Assembly: GCA_947493255.1 (NCBI GenBank)
Contig: CANLQK010000004.1
Location: 62,001-126,000, forward strand
DNA: 64,000 nucleotides
Direction of reading: 5' to 3'
Source: an uncultured Paracoccaceae bacterium
Lineage (GTDB): Bacteria; Pseudomonadota; Alphaproteobacteria; Rhodobacterales; Rhodobacteraceae
Shown: positions 17,952 to 25,354 of the stretch, in pieces
Layout of the letters: every line of letters begins with the position of its first letter
Position numbering within the stretch: the first letter of the stretch is position 1
Made by a program: the position numbers and the translations under genes
Notes under the pieces: generated by a model
What the model saw: only the letters and a program-made list of their open reading frames with translations
Database searches by the model: none
Told to the model about the DNA's origin: nothing

Positions 17952-18016
17952 TATAGGCCGCACCTGCTGCACCGTGGCCGAGAGTCAAATAAATGACCAG
18001 TTGCTTGGGGGGACAC

Positions 18017-19252
18017 ATGAGCAAAATCGTAAAACACCTACCTTGGATCGCGCCAACGGTTGCCATTTTGGCGGTCGGTTCGGGATTTCTTGACAAGATT
18101 AACGTTTCATTCGGGGACGAAACCGCCGAGGTCGAACCGGCGCAATTGACAGAAGAACTGAGCCCAGCCGCCGCAGCGGTTGCAGCGATAGAACCAATCG
18201 AAGCAGAACCGGTGACAGTCGCCCCGCCGGTCGAAGTTGTGGCTGCAGAGTCTGAACAGAACCCGGAAGATGTAGCAGCACAACTTGCCGCCCTTTTGGA
18301 AGCAAGCAATGCCCCTGAACCAGTGGTGGAAGTCACCCGTACTCAAGGGTTCTCTGTCGACACGTTGCAGGCGGCAACTGATGTTGCACTGGGCGCGGAG
18401 CCGGGTGCCGACGCGACCTCGACCGGTCCCGTTGGTTCGGACTTTTTTGCGGCAGCCCAAGCCAATTTGGCCCGTGACCGTCAGTGTATTGACGATCTAA
18501 AGTCGCTGGCATCGCAGGCACGCGTGTACTTCCCAAGCGGCGGTTTGACGGCCGAGCAATCTGGTATCGAACAAGCCCGCCTGTTGGGTGTGTTGGCGCA
18601 GCATTGCCCAGGCGTTTCTATTCAAGTTTCTGGCCATTCCGACCCATCGGGAAATCCGGTTATTAACCAGCGCCTAAGTCTAGAACGTGCAGAAGCGGTG
18701 ATTACACGGGTTGCGGCATCTGGAATCGATGCGTCGCTATTCGTTGCCGTCGGTCGTGGTGACACCGTACCGTCATTGGTTAGCGGACCACAGCCAGCTT
18801 CGTATTACGATCGTCGAGTCGAATTCGCGGTTGTCGAAACACCGGTTCAGGCTAGCTTTGTCGCTCCGTCATTCGGTGCTGCCGGAACGAATTTTCAGGT
18901 CGCGGCCTGTGTTTCACAGCTTGAATCAGCCATTCAGGGCGCGTCCATCGAATATGCAGCAAGCGGTCTGACTGTTGGTGAGGCTGATCTTGCATTGGCG
19001 GCGCAGCTTGCCAACCTTGCAACAAACTGCCCTCAGGCGCGATTGCGTCTGGTTGGTCAGCACAGCGAAGCCCCGGGCGCAAACGAAGACGCGTCTACTG
19101 GCCGTCTGCGTGCGGTTGTCTTGATGACCCGCTTGGTGAACCAAGGTTTCCCGTCTGAACAGTTGATCCTTGGTGCGCCATCCGAAGCGCGTCCGGTTCA
19201 AGGGTTGAGCGACAGCCGCCTTGATTTCGAAGTGATCCTCGAAGAGCTGTAA
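18017..19252 (+). CDS. OmpA-family protein with two tandem OmpA-like domains
   Basis: It has 411 residues from the ATG at 18017 (a GGGGGG ribosome-binding site precedes it; an upstream GTG/ATG in frame is less likely). An N-terminal membrane anchor (PWIAPTVAILAVGSGFL) is followed by a Glu/Ala/Val-rich linker (about 28-105). OmpA-like domain 1 (about 140-275) has ARVYFPSGG, the peptidoglycan motif VSGHSDPSG and RAEAVITRVAASG. Domain 2 (about 290-411) has the same Cys-start and GLTxxE layout, but its GHSD motif has become GQHSE. Domain 1 can plausibly bind peptidoglycan; domain 2 looks degenerate. Confidence 0.85.
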   Translation: MSKIVKHLPWIAPTVAILAVGSGFLDKINVSFGDETAEVEPAQLTEELSPAAAAVAAIEPIEAEPVTVAPPVEVVAAESEQNPEDVAAQLAALLEASNAPEPVVEVTRTQGFSVDTLQAATDVALGAEPGADATSTGPVGSDFFAAAQANLARDRQCIDDLKSLASQARVYFPSGGLTAEQSGIEQARLLGVLAQHCPGVSIQVSGHSDPSGNPVINQRLSLERAEAVITRVAASGIDASLFVAVGRGDTVPSLVSGPQPASYYDRRVEFAVVETPVQASFVAPSFGAAGTNFQVAACVSQLESAIQGASIEYAASGLTVGEADLALAAQLANLATNCPQARLRLVGQHSEAPGANEDASTGRLRAVVLMTRLVNQGFPSEQLILGAPSEARPVQGLSDSRLDFEVILEEL

Positions 19253-19282
19253 TAGCCTGATTGCTAAGACCTAAAAGTTAAG

Positions 19283-19316
19283 ACGCCCGGCCAATGTGCC
19301 GGGCGTTTTCGTTTGT
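19283..19316 (+). terminator. Rho-independent terminator of the OmpA-like gene
   Basis: ACGCCCGGC-CAATGT-GCCGGGCGT followed by TTTCGTTT. The minus-strand CoA-transferase gene ends just beyond it. Confidence 0.88.
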
Positions 19317-19319
19317 TGG

Positions 19320-20636
19320 CTACCAGCTTGCGGGATGGCGACGCAGAGGCCCTGCGGGTTCGGGCCATGTGGGTCGGTTTGCGTTTAATGTAACGGGGAA
19401 GTTGACCCTTTGAGCAGGGCCCCAAGGTGTTTGTTCGACTTGGTTGTCGATGTCGTCGGGGGTGATGGGAATGGCAGTGCCATCAAACGCTTGGGCTGGC
19501 ACTGATGTGAGCAATGCGGCGGAGCGTGCAAGCGAAAGACGCGCGGTTGCTGTTTGGCCTGTCTCGTTTCTGTTGCGCAGTGCGCGCAATACGGTTGCCG
19601 CGATGAGGTAACCCGTGCCGTGATCCAAGGCCTGCATTGGCAAGGGTTTAGGTCGGTCAGCTTTGGCTTGCAGCATTCCGGTATGTGCGATCCCACTGCT
19701 CATTTGGACAAGGCTGTCGAACCCGCGGCGTTTAGACCAAGGGCCAGTGTGGCCGTAGGCGCAGAGGCTGACATCTATCAGATGGGGCGCGACTTTGCGC
19801 ATGTAAGCCGCGTCAAACCCCATGCGGGCCAGCGCACCGGGGCGATACCCGTGTACCAAGACATCAGCATCCGCCAAAAGGTATTCAAATGTTGCGCGGT
19901 CGTCCATGCGTGTCAGGTCTAGGCCGGCGCAGCGCTTTCCTAAGGTGACTTCTGGTACAACGCCGTCCTCGTTCCAGCTGGGTGGGTCGATGCGCAAAAC
20001 CTGCGCGCCAAAACCGGCCAGAAAGCGCGTAGCGACAGGCCCCGCTAAGACGCGGGTAAGATCGAGGACCTTAAGGCCTTTGAGTTCGACAGACGGCGCG
20101 TCGTGGTCGTACGTGTCCCAATGGATCAGTGGTTCGGATGCCACTGCGCGACCTTGTGGGTGGTCTGCCCATTCGGTTTGGCTGTACATCGCGGCTGACG
20201 CACCGTTGGCTGCGGTGATAGCGGTTTCAAGGTCGGCCTTGTCCCAGCCCTTAACCGTTTTGGCGACGGCTTCGCGGTTGACGTCACATTTAAGGACCGA
20301 CACTGCGGCGGCGCAATGGTGGGGGGCATTGGTGTGAAGCCTGATCCAGCCATCTGCGGTTTCATAATCGCCAGCGATTGGGTCCCATAGGTTTGGGAGA
20401 GTCCAACCTTTTGGTTGCAAGGTCATGTCGAACCACATCAGTGCATGGCGCCGATTTACGGCGGCTTGCCCGCCTGTAAGCGCGGCCAGTTCGCCTGCGG
20501 CGGCGGCAAGGGTTGCGACGGAAAAGTCAGACGTTGCAAAGCAGGACGGAAGCGTGCCGGTGCCCGTGATATCGACATGCGGGTGAGGGGCAGGGCCAAG
20601 CGCTGCGGTGATTTGAGATGTAAATGTATTGATCAT
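19320..20636 (-). CDS. CaiB/BaiF-type (class III) CoA transferase
   Basis: It has 438 residues from Met at 20636 (the frame is open to 20723, but that would run into the upstream gene). The family strands GLKVLDLTRVLAGPVATRFLAGFGAQVLRI and DVLVHGYRPGALARMGFD are present; the second lies where the CoA-ester-forming Asp is expected. These enzymes move CoA between organic acids. Last gene of a minus-strand unit behind an ABC-type binding protein and the TctDE two-component pair, opposite tctCBA, so it may activate the imported carboxylate. Substrate unknown. Confidence 0.82.
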   Translation of the reverse strand: MINTFTSQITAALGPAPHPHVDITGTGTLPSCFATSDFSVATLAAAAGELAALTGGQAAVNRRHALMWFDMTLQPKGWTLPNLWDPIAGDYETADGWIRLHTNAPHHCAAAVSVLKCDVNREAVAKTVKGWDKADLETAITAANGASAAMYSQTEWADHPQGRAVASEPLIHWDTYDHDAPSVELKGLKVLDLTRVLAGPVATRFLAGFGAQVLRIDPPSWNEDGVVPEVTLGKRCAGLDLTRMDDRATFEYLLADADVLVHGYRPGALARMGFDAAYMRKVAPHLIDVSLCAYGHTGPWSKRRGFDSLVQMSSGIAHTGMLQAKADRPKPLPMQALDHGTGYLIAATVLRALRNRNETGQTATARLSLARSAALLTSVPAQAFDGTAIPITPDDIDNQVEQTPWGPAQRVNFPVTLNANRPTWPEPAGPLRRHPASW

Positions 20637-20688
20637 AGTCCGCAGATTAGGGGGCCGCTGGGCCATGTGCCAGTCGATATTTCGTTGT

Positions 20689-21699
20689 TCACTCGTCCTG
20701 AACGATGGCGTTTTCCCATTCACGGATGAAGGCGTCGCGTTTCATTTGGTCGAGATAGGTCATTAACGCGGGGTTCAAAGAGATGGTGGTTTGGCCTTCG
20801 TTGGCTTCGATTGTTGAAAGTGGAGGCAACGGAAAAATCGCCGGATCGCCCGCCGCTTGAAGCGTCAGAAGATGGCGCACAAAGTCGTCGGCGGTTTGTG
20901 GGTTAGCGGCCGTTGCTGATGCCAAAACGGTGCGCATCATGGTCGTCGGAAATTCGGACGGTAGGATGACCAGTAGCTCATTCGATGTGTCTGCCCGCAC
21001 CTGCGCATAACTGCCCAGTACATTGTAGGCCATTGCCAAATCACCCGCGATAAGGTCGTCGATCATTTGACCGGAACAACAATAAAGCTGTGCATTAATT
21101 CCACCCATGACTTCGGTTAGACGCCAAAATGTTTCAGATGCACGCGCGTCTTGAGTGGCAAACAGGTAGCCCAACCCCGATTGGCGGACATCATAGGTGC
21201 CGACTTTGCCAAAGAACTGTTCAGGGTGGTCGCGCATCAATTGGATGAGGTCTTGTCTGGTATTAGGGATGGGCAACAGCCCCAGCGCGCGCTTGTTGAC
21301 GACGATTGCTGCGGGTTCAGACGTAAATGCGAACAAGCTGTCGTGCCATTGCGCCCAGTCAGGATGGTTTACGTCTTGCAGACGGGCCGCAAACCCATCG
21401 TTGGCGAGTTTCAACTGCAGGTCCATCGCGCTTGAAATGACCACGTCAAAATCGAAAGGCGTTTCGCGAAAAATCCGATCAATGTCGGCGGTTCCGGTGG
21501 CGAGATATTGCACGGATACTGATGGATTGGACGCGATAAAATCTTCAATGATCGGCGCAAAGAACGAGGTGTCGGTGCTAGACAGGATACGCAGCGGTGC
21601 ATCGATGTTCTGGGTGCCGAAAAGCTGTTGGTCTTCCCAGTTTTGTGCGCTTGCGCCGAGCGGCGCCAACAGCAAAGTTAGAAGTGCAATGAAACGCAT
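20689..21699 (-). CDS. Orphan ABC-type extracellular solute-binding protein
   Basis: It has 336 residues with a signal peptide (MRFIALLTLLLAPLGASAQ) and a class-II binding-protein fold of the iron/polyamine type (LRILSSTDTSFFAPIIEDF, FDVVISSAMDLQLK, AYNVLGSYAQV). No ABC permease or ATPase gene is nearby. It overlaps the upstream sensor kinase gene by 22 bp, which ties its expression to the kinase. I infer a periplasmic ligand-presenting partner for the sensor rather than a transporter component. Confidence 0.82.
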   Translation of the reverse strand: MRFIALLTLLLAPLGASAQNWEDQQLFGTQNIDAPLRILSSTDTSFFAPIIEDFIASNPSVSVQYLATGTADIDRIFRETPFDFDVVISSAMDLQLKLANDGFAARLQDVNHPDWAQWHDSLFAFTSEPAAIVVNKRALGLLPIPNTRQDLIQLMRDHPEQFFGKVGTYDVRQSGLGYLFATQDARASETFWRLTEVMGGINAQLYCCSGQMIDDLIAGDLAMAYNVLGSYAQVRADTSNELLVILPSEFPTTMMRTVLASATAANPQTADDFVRHLLTLQAAGDPAIFPLPPLSTIEANEGQTTISLNPALMTYLDQMKRDAFIREWENAIVQDE

Positions 21700-23048
21700 G
21701 CGCCGCCCTCCGGTCTGTTTTGCAGGGACATCGTACCGCCATGGGCTGTTGTGACTTCTTTGGCGATCGTTAGGCCAAGGCCGGACCCAACCTTGTTTCC
21801 GGTATCTTTGCCGCGAATGAACCGGCCAGACAGTGTTGCGATTTCGTCGGGTGCAAAGCCGGCCCCTTCGTCGAGGACACGAATGCTGATGGATGGGGTC
21901 GTTGACACATCAATAACGACGGCGGTTTCTGCGGGGGCGTATTTTAAGGCGTTGTCGATCAGATTACGGAGCGCGTTCTGCAACAAAATCGCATCGCCAG
22001 ATAGGACGGCGGGACCATCATTTTGCAAGGTGACAGTAATATCTTTCATGTCCGCGACTGGGGCCATGCGTTGTACCAGTTCGCCCAAAAGATCGATCAA
22101 ATCGACAGTTTCGGTTTCCAGGTTTTCGGCGCGAAAGGTGACCATGGCGTGGTCCAGCAACTGGCCCGCCGCGCGGCTGCTTTCGTCGATCGCGCGCACC
22201 ATGGATTGCAGGGCAGTGCGGTTGTCGGTGTGCTCGACCCGCTGCAACGTCGCTTCCGCGTGCGAGCGGACAGTTGCAAGTGGCGTCCGAATACGGTGAG
22301 CGGCCTCGGCGATGAAATCTTCCGATTGGGTTAGGGTATGATCAAGGCGGGACATGAAGGTGTTCAGTGACCCGACAAGGGGCCCCATTTCCGTTGGCAC
22401 CGCTTTGGTGACGGGGCTGAGATCTTGGGGGCCGCGGCGTGTCACGGACCGTGTGAGCCGATGTAATTGGCCACTGGTGACAGAAGCCGCCCAAAGGGCG
22501 AGCGCTGAGGACAACACGAAGAAACCCAGCCCGATTAAGGCAACGTTACGGGAAATAGTATTGAGCGTGGCAGACAGCGCATCTTGGGTTTGTGCGATGG
22601 ATACCGACACAATGCGTGGCCCGTTTGACCCAATCAAGGTGCGTGCACCAGTCGCGACGCGAATTGGGTCACCGTTATAGGTGGATGTTGTGAACTGATC
22701 TTTGTCTGGGGCAGGCATGTTGGGGACCTGTAAGTCGTCATATCCCGACAAGAGAGACCCGTTTTCGTAAATTGCATAAAACACACGGTCGTCGGCACTG
22801 GTTCCAAGCATCGACAACGACGAGTACGGGAAGTCGAGTGTTACCTGTCCGTCGCGAATGATTGCGGTGTCCAGAATTGACGACATGGAGGCGTTCAAGA
22901 TGTTGTCTTGGCCCTGTTGGGCGACCTGAGTGGCCAGGGCACGCACGACGATGAACAAAATGGCGGCCAACACAGCCGCTCCGCCCGTGAGGATGAGGGC
23001 CAAACGGTTACGCAGCGATCCAGAGACGTTCACATTATCCGTCATCAT
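21678..23048 (-). CDS. TctE-type sensor histidine kinase
   Basis: It has 456 residues: transmembrane helix near 13-35, a periplasmic sensor domain of about 125 residues (2CSK_N-like), a second helix near 163-185, HAMP, then a HisKA H-box EAAHRIRTPL (His near residue 250). The N-box LRNLIDNALKYAP and G-boxes DEGAGF and GSGLGLTIAKE complete the ATPase domain. The AAHxxRTPL form is typical of TctE-like kinases. It overlaps the response-regulator gene by 14 bp and the binding-protein gene by 22 bp. Probable role: sense external tricarboxylates and control the divergent tctCBA. Confidence 0.9.
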   Translation of the reverse strand: MMTDNVNVSGSLRNRLALILTGGAAVLAAILFIVVRALATQVAQQGQDNILNASMSSILDTAIIRDGQVTLDFPYSSLSMLGTSADDRVFYAIYENGSLLSGYDDLQVPNMPAPDKDQFTTSTYNGDPIRVATGARTLIGSNGPRIVSVSIAQTQDALSATLNTISRNVALIGLGFFVLSSALALWAASVTSGQLHRLTRSVTRRGPQDLSPVTKAVPTEMGPLVGSLNTFMSRLDHTLTQSEDFIAEAAHRIRTPLATVRSHAEATLQRVEHTDNRTALQSMVRAIDESSRAAGQLLDHAMVTFRAENLETETVDLIDLLGELVQRMAPVADMKDITVTLQNDGPAVLSGDAILLQNALRNLIDNALKYAPAETAVVIDVSTTPSISIRVLDEGAGFAPDEIATLSGRFIRGKDTGNKVGSGLGLTIAKEVTTAHGGTMSLQNRPEGGACVSLHF

Positions 23049-23703
23049 CTAACCTGTAGCCCAAACCACGTAGGGTCCTGATCTGGACGCGGGACCCTTC
23101 CAAGTGTTTACGCAGACGTCCTATGTACACCTCAATCGCGTTTTCGGATACATCATCATCATACGAAAATAGTCGATCAACCAGTTTCTGTTTCGAAAAG
23201 ACCTGACCTTTGGCGCTTATCAAAAGCTCCAGCAAACGCAGTTCACGATTACGCAGATTAATGTGTTGGCCCTTCACGCTCAGGTGGCCAGCGAGGGTGT
23301 CGAATTCGACGTCTCCGACCTTGAGAACCGATTGGGCCGTTCCCGTTTTTCGACGCAAAACAGCACGGCATCTGGCCTGCAATTCGGCATGATCGAAGGG
23401 TTTGGTGACATAATCATCAGCGCCCAGGTCCAACATACTGATTCGGTCCGACACCTGACTTCGGGCCGTTAAGACGATAATTGGAGTGTCATTCTGGGCC
23501 GCACGATGCTGTTTCAGAAAGCTTCGACCATCCCCATCCGGTAACATAATATCGAGGAGGATTAGGTCGTATTCGCCGGTCGCCGCAAAGGCTGTAGCGT
23601 CGGCTAATTTTTCAGCATGATCAATGATATGCCCGTCGAGACGGATGCGCGAAGAAATGGCGTTGGCAAGGTCCAGATTATCTTCGACGAGCAGGTATTT
23701 CAT
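23035..23703 (-). CDS. TctD-type response regulator (OmpR family)
   Basis: It has 222 residues from the ATG at 23703 (MKYLLVEDN). The frame stays open about 200 codons further upstream, but that part is arginine/histidine-rich and antisense to tctC, so it is rejected. A receiver domain with phospho-acceptor Asp51 (LILLDIMLPDGDG) and Lys near 101 (TKPFDHAEL) is followed by an OmpR-type winged helix (NAIEVYIGRLRKHLEGS, IRTLRGLGYRL). The 102-bp gap to tctC is the likely shared regulatory region. Confidence 0.92.
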   Translation of the reverse strand: MKYLLVEDNLDLANAISSRIRLDGHIIDHAEKLADATAFAATGEYDLILLDIMLPDGDGRSFLKQHRAAQNDTPIIVLTARSQVSDRISMLDLGADDYVTKPFDHAELQARCRAVLRRKTGTAQSVLKVGDVEFDTLAGHLSVKGQHINLRNRELRLLELLISAKGQVFSKQKLVDRLFSYDDDVSENAIEVYIGRLRKHLEGSRVQIRTLRGLGYRLDDDG

Positions 23704-23805
23704 GAGCGTTTTTTTCCGATTTTTAGCGTGACAGGTCCATGTCAGGTTGCTGTGGTTTGGTATCTGCAGGGGCCGTGGGAGACGGCTACCAAAAGGGAGA
23801 AGATT

Positions 23806-24792
23806 ATGACAACGATGAAATTGGGCCGTCGCGCCCTGATGGCAACTGCGGTTGCAACCTTTGGCTTGGGAACCCCGGTCTTTGCGGATGGTCACCAAGT
23901 TCTTGACGAAGTTCACTTCATTATTCCGGGTGGCGCTGGCGGCGGCTGGGACGGCACAGCGCGCGGCACAGGCGAGGCTTTGACCGAAGCTGGCATCGTC
24001 GGCACGGCGTCTTACGAAAACATGTCTGGTGGCGGTGGCGGTGTTGCTATCGGTTTCATGATTGAAAACGCGGACAGCAACCACGGCACGTTGATGGTTA
24101 ATTCGACTCCAATCGTGATCCGGTCGCTGACGGGTGTTTTCCCGCATAACTTCCGCGACCTGACATTGGTGTCTGGTACTATCGGTGACTATGCCGCGAT
24201 TGTTGTTCCTGCGGGTAGCGACATCTCCAACATGGAAGAATTCCTTGCCGTTTACGATGCGGATCCAGCAGGCACGCCGGTTGGCGGCGGTTCTGTGCCT
24301 GGGGGCATGGACCACCTAGTTGCTGCGATGGTTATGGAAGCCGCTGGTCGCGATCCGCTGGATGTAAACTACATCCCATACGATGCGGGTGGTACAGCCA
24401 TGGCTGCCTTGCTGTCAGGCGAGATTAAGGCCCTGTCGACTGGGTTTTCTGAAGCGGTCGATCTGGCCAACCAAGGCGAAGTTCAGATCATCGGCGTGAC
24501 ATCAGATGCACGCGTTGATGCGGCGCCGGATGCAATGACGATGTCCGAGCAGGGGATCGATACGACCTTCGTCAACTGGCGTGGTTTCTTTGCCGCCCCT
24601 GGTTTGCCAGAAGACAAGCTGACTGCATACCAAGACGCGATTGCGGCGATGTATGAAACACCGGAATGGGAAGCCGTGCGCGCCCGTAACGGTTGGGTTA
24701 ACATCCACAATTCTGGTGATGATTTCGAAACCTTCTTGGTCGAGCAAGAACAGGTTATCGGTGATCTGATGCGCAAATTGGGCTTCCTCTAA
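23806..24792 (+). CDS. tctC: Tripartite tricarboxylate transporter binding protein TctC
   Basis: It has 328 residues. A signal peptide MTTMKLGRRALMATAVATF ends around VFA-DG (residue 27). The Bug/TctC fold is recognisable from IIPGGAGGGWDGTARGTGEAL, the ligand-binding loop, and PYDAGGTAMAALLSGEIKALSTG. Captures a citrate-type ligand in the periplasm for TctAB. The start is the ATG after AAGGGAGAAG. A strong hairpin between tctC and tctB probably raises the yield of binding protein relative to the membrane subunits. Confidence 0.9.
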   Translation: MTTMKLGRRALMATAVATFGLGTPVFADGHQVLDEVHFIIPGGAGGGWDGTARGTGEALTEAGIVGTASYENMSGGGGGVAIGFMIENADSNHGTLMVNSTPIVIRSLTGVFPHNFRDLTLVSGTIGDYAAIVVPAGSDISNMEEFLAVYDADPAGTPVGGGSVPGGMDHLVAAMVMEAAGRDPLDVNYIPYDAGGTAMAALLSGEIKALSTGFSEAVDLANQGEVQIIGVTSDARVDAAPDAMTMSEQGIDTTFVNWRGFFAAPGLPEDKLTAYQDAIAAMYETPEWEAVRARNGWVNIHNSGDDFETFLVEQEQVIGDLMRKLGFL

Positions 24793-24807
24793 GTTAGGGC
24801 GCTTATC

Positions 24808-24832
24808 GGCAGAGCGGTTCGCCCGCTCTGCC
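24808..24832 (+). promoter_or_regulatory. Intercistronic hairpin tctC-tctB
   Basis: Perfect 10-bp stem GGCAGAGCGG / CCGCTCTGCC with a 5-nt loop TTCGC, followed by TATTAATT rather than a clean T-run. Position and strength fit an mRNA-stabilising or attenuating element that lets tctC exceed tctBA. Confidence 0.65.
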
Positions 24833-24868
24833 TATTAATTGATTTCTGAAAATTGGTGGGGTGGGCTG

Positions 24869-25351
24869 ATGGCCTTGGATCGTTGGATCGCACTTGTCCT
24901 GTTGGGCATTTGCATAGTTTATGGATACACCGCGTGGTTCACGATGGACGCAAACCTTGCGCCGTTCATGCGCAGAAACCCGATTTGGCCAAGTACGTTT
25001 CCGAAGGTTCTATCGGTCATTGGGATTGTTGCCTCGACGGTGATTTTGCTAGGAATTGAAAAGGGCGAAGAGAAGGTCGGTGATATCGATCACCGTCGTT
25101 TGGGTGACTATTTTCTGGGGCAGGCGTTGATGTTGTTGGGCCTGATGGTGGTCTATGCGTTGTGTTTGCGCCCGCTTGGTTTTTTGTTTTCAACATCTGC
25201 ATTTCTGATCATTGGGTCGTTCATTCTGGGTGAACGGAAATGGCACGTGATGGTGCCCGTCGCGCTGATTGCGACCGGTGCAGTTTGGTATCTGGTGCAA
25301 GAGGTGTTGGGTATCTTCCTGCGCCCATTGCCCTATTTCATGGGGGTGTAG
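24869..25351 (+). CDS. tctB: Tripartite tricarboxylate transporter small membrane subunit TctB
   Basis: It has 160 residues from the ATG at 24869 (GGTGGGGTGGG upstream; an earlier TTG at 24839 would lie right after the hairpin). Four transmembrane helices (about 6-24, 46-62, 80-105, 115-145) with the hydrophilic loop EKGEEKVGDIDHRR between helices 2 and 3. Variable small subunit of the TctABC secondary transporter. Three bases before tctA, so translation is coupled. Confidence 0.85.
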   Translation: MALDRWIALVLLGICIVYGYTAWFTMDANLAPFMRRNPIWPSTFPKVLSVIGIVASTVILLGIEKGEEKVGDIDHRRLGDYFLGQALMLLGLMVVYALCLRPLGFLFSTSAFLIIGSFILGERKWHVMVPVALIATGAVWYLVQEVLGIFLRPLPYFMGV

Positions 25352-25354
25352 GCC

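Larger units (their letters stand above)
17679..18016. other. Intergenic region with two DnaA boxes and a long dyad
   Basis: No convincing gene in 338 bp. It contains a CGCCTT/AAGGCG dyad near 17739-17756, a perfect 9-bp inverted repeat ATTTGCCCC-N7-GGGGCAAAT (17823-17847) and two consensus DnaA boxes facing each other (17884-17892 and 17943-17951). Divergent promoters for the 44-residue gene and the OmpA-like gene must also lie here. Confidence 0.6.

Noticed and set aside
17679-18016. Chromosomal origin of replication
   Set aside because: Only two DnaA boxes and none of the usual origin neighbours (hemE, parAB, gidAB) are present; kept only as a DnaA-box region.
17411-18037. 208-residue minus-strand frame before the OmpA-like gene
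   Set aside because: It runs through two DnaA boxes, a terminator and the 44-residue gene in another frame; composition is not protein-like.
23704-24315. N-terminal extension of the response regulator (total 426 residues)
   Set aside because: The extension is antisense to tctC and rich in Arg/His; the receiver domain starts precisely at the ATG at 23703 (MKYLLVEDN).
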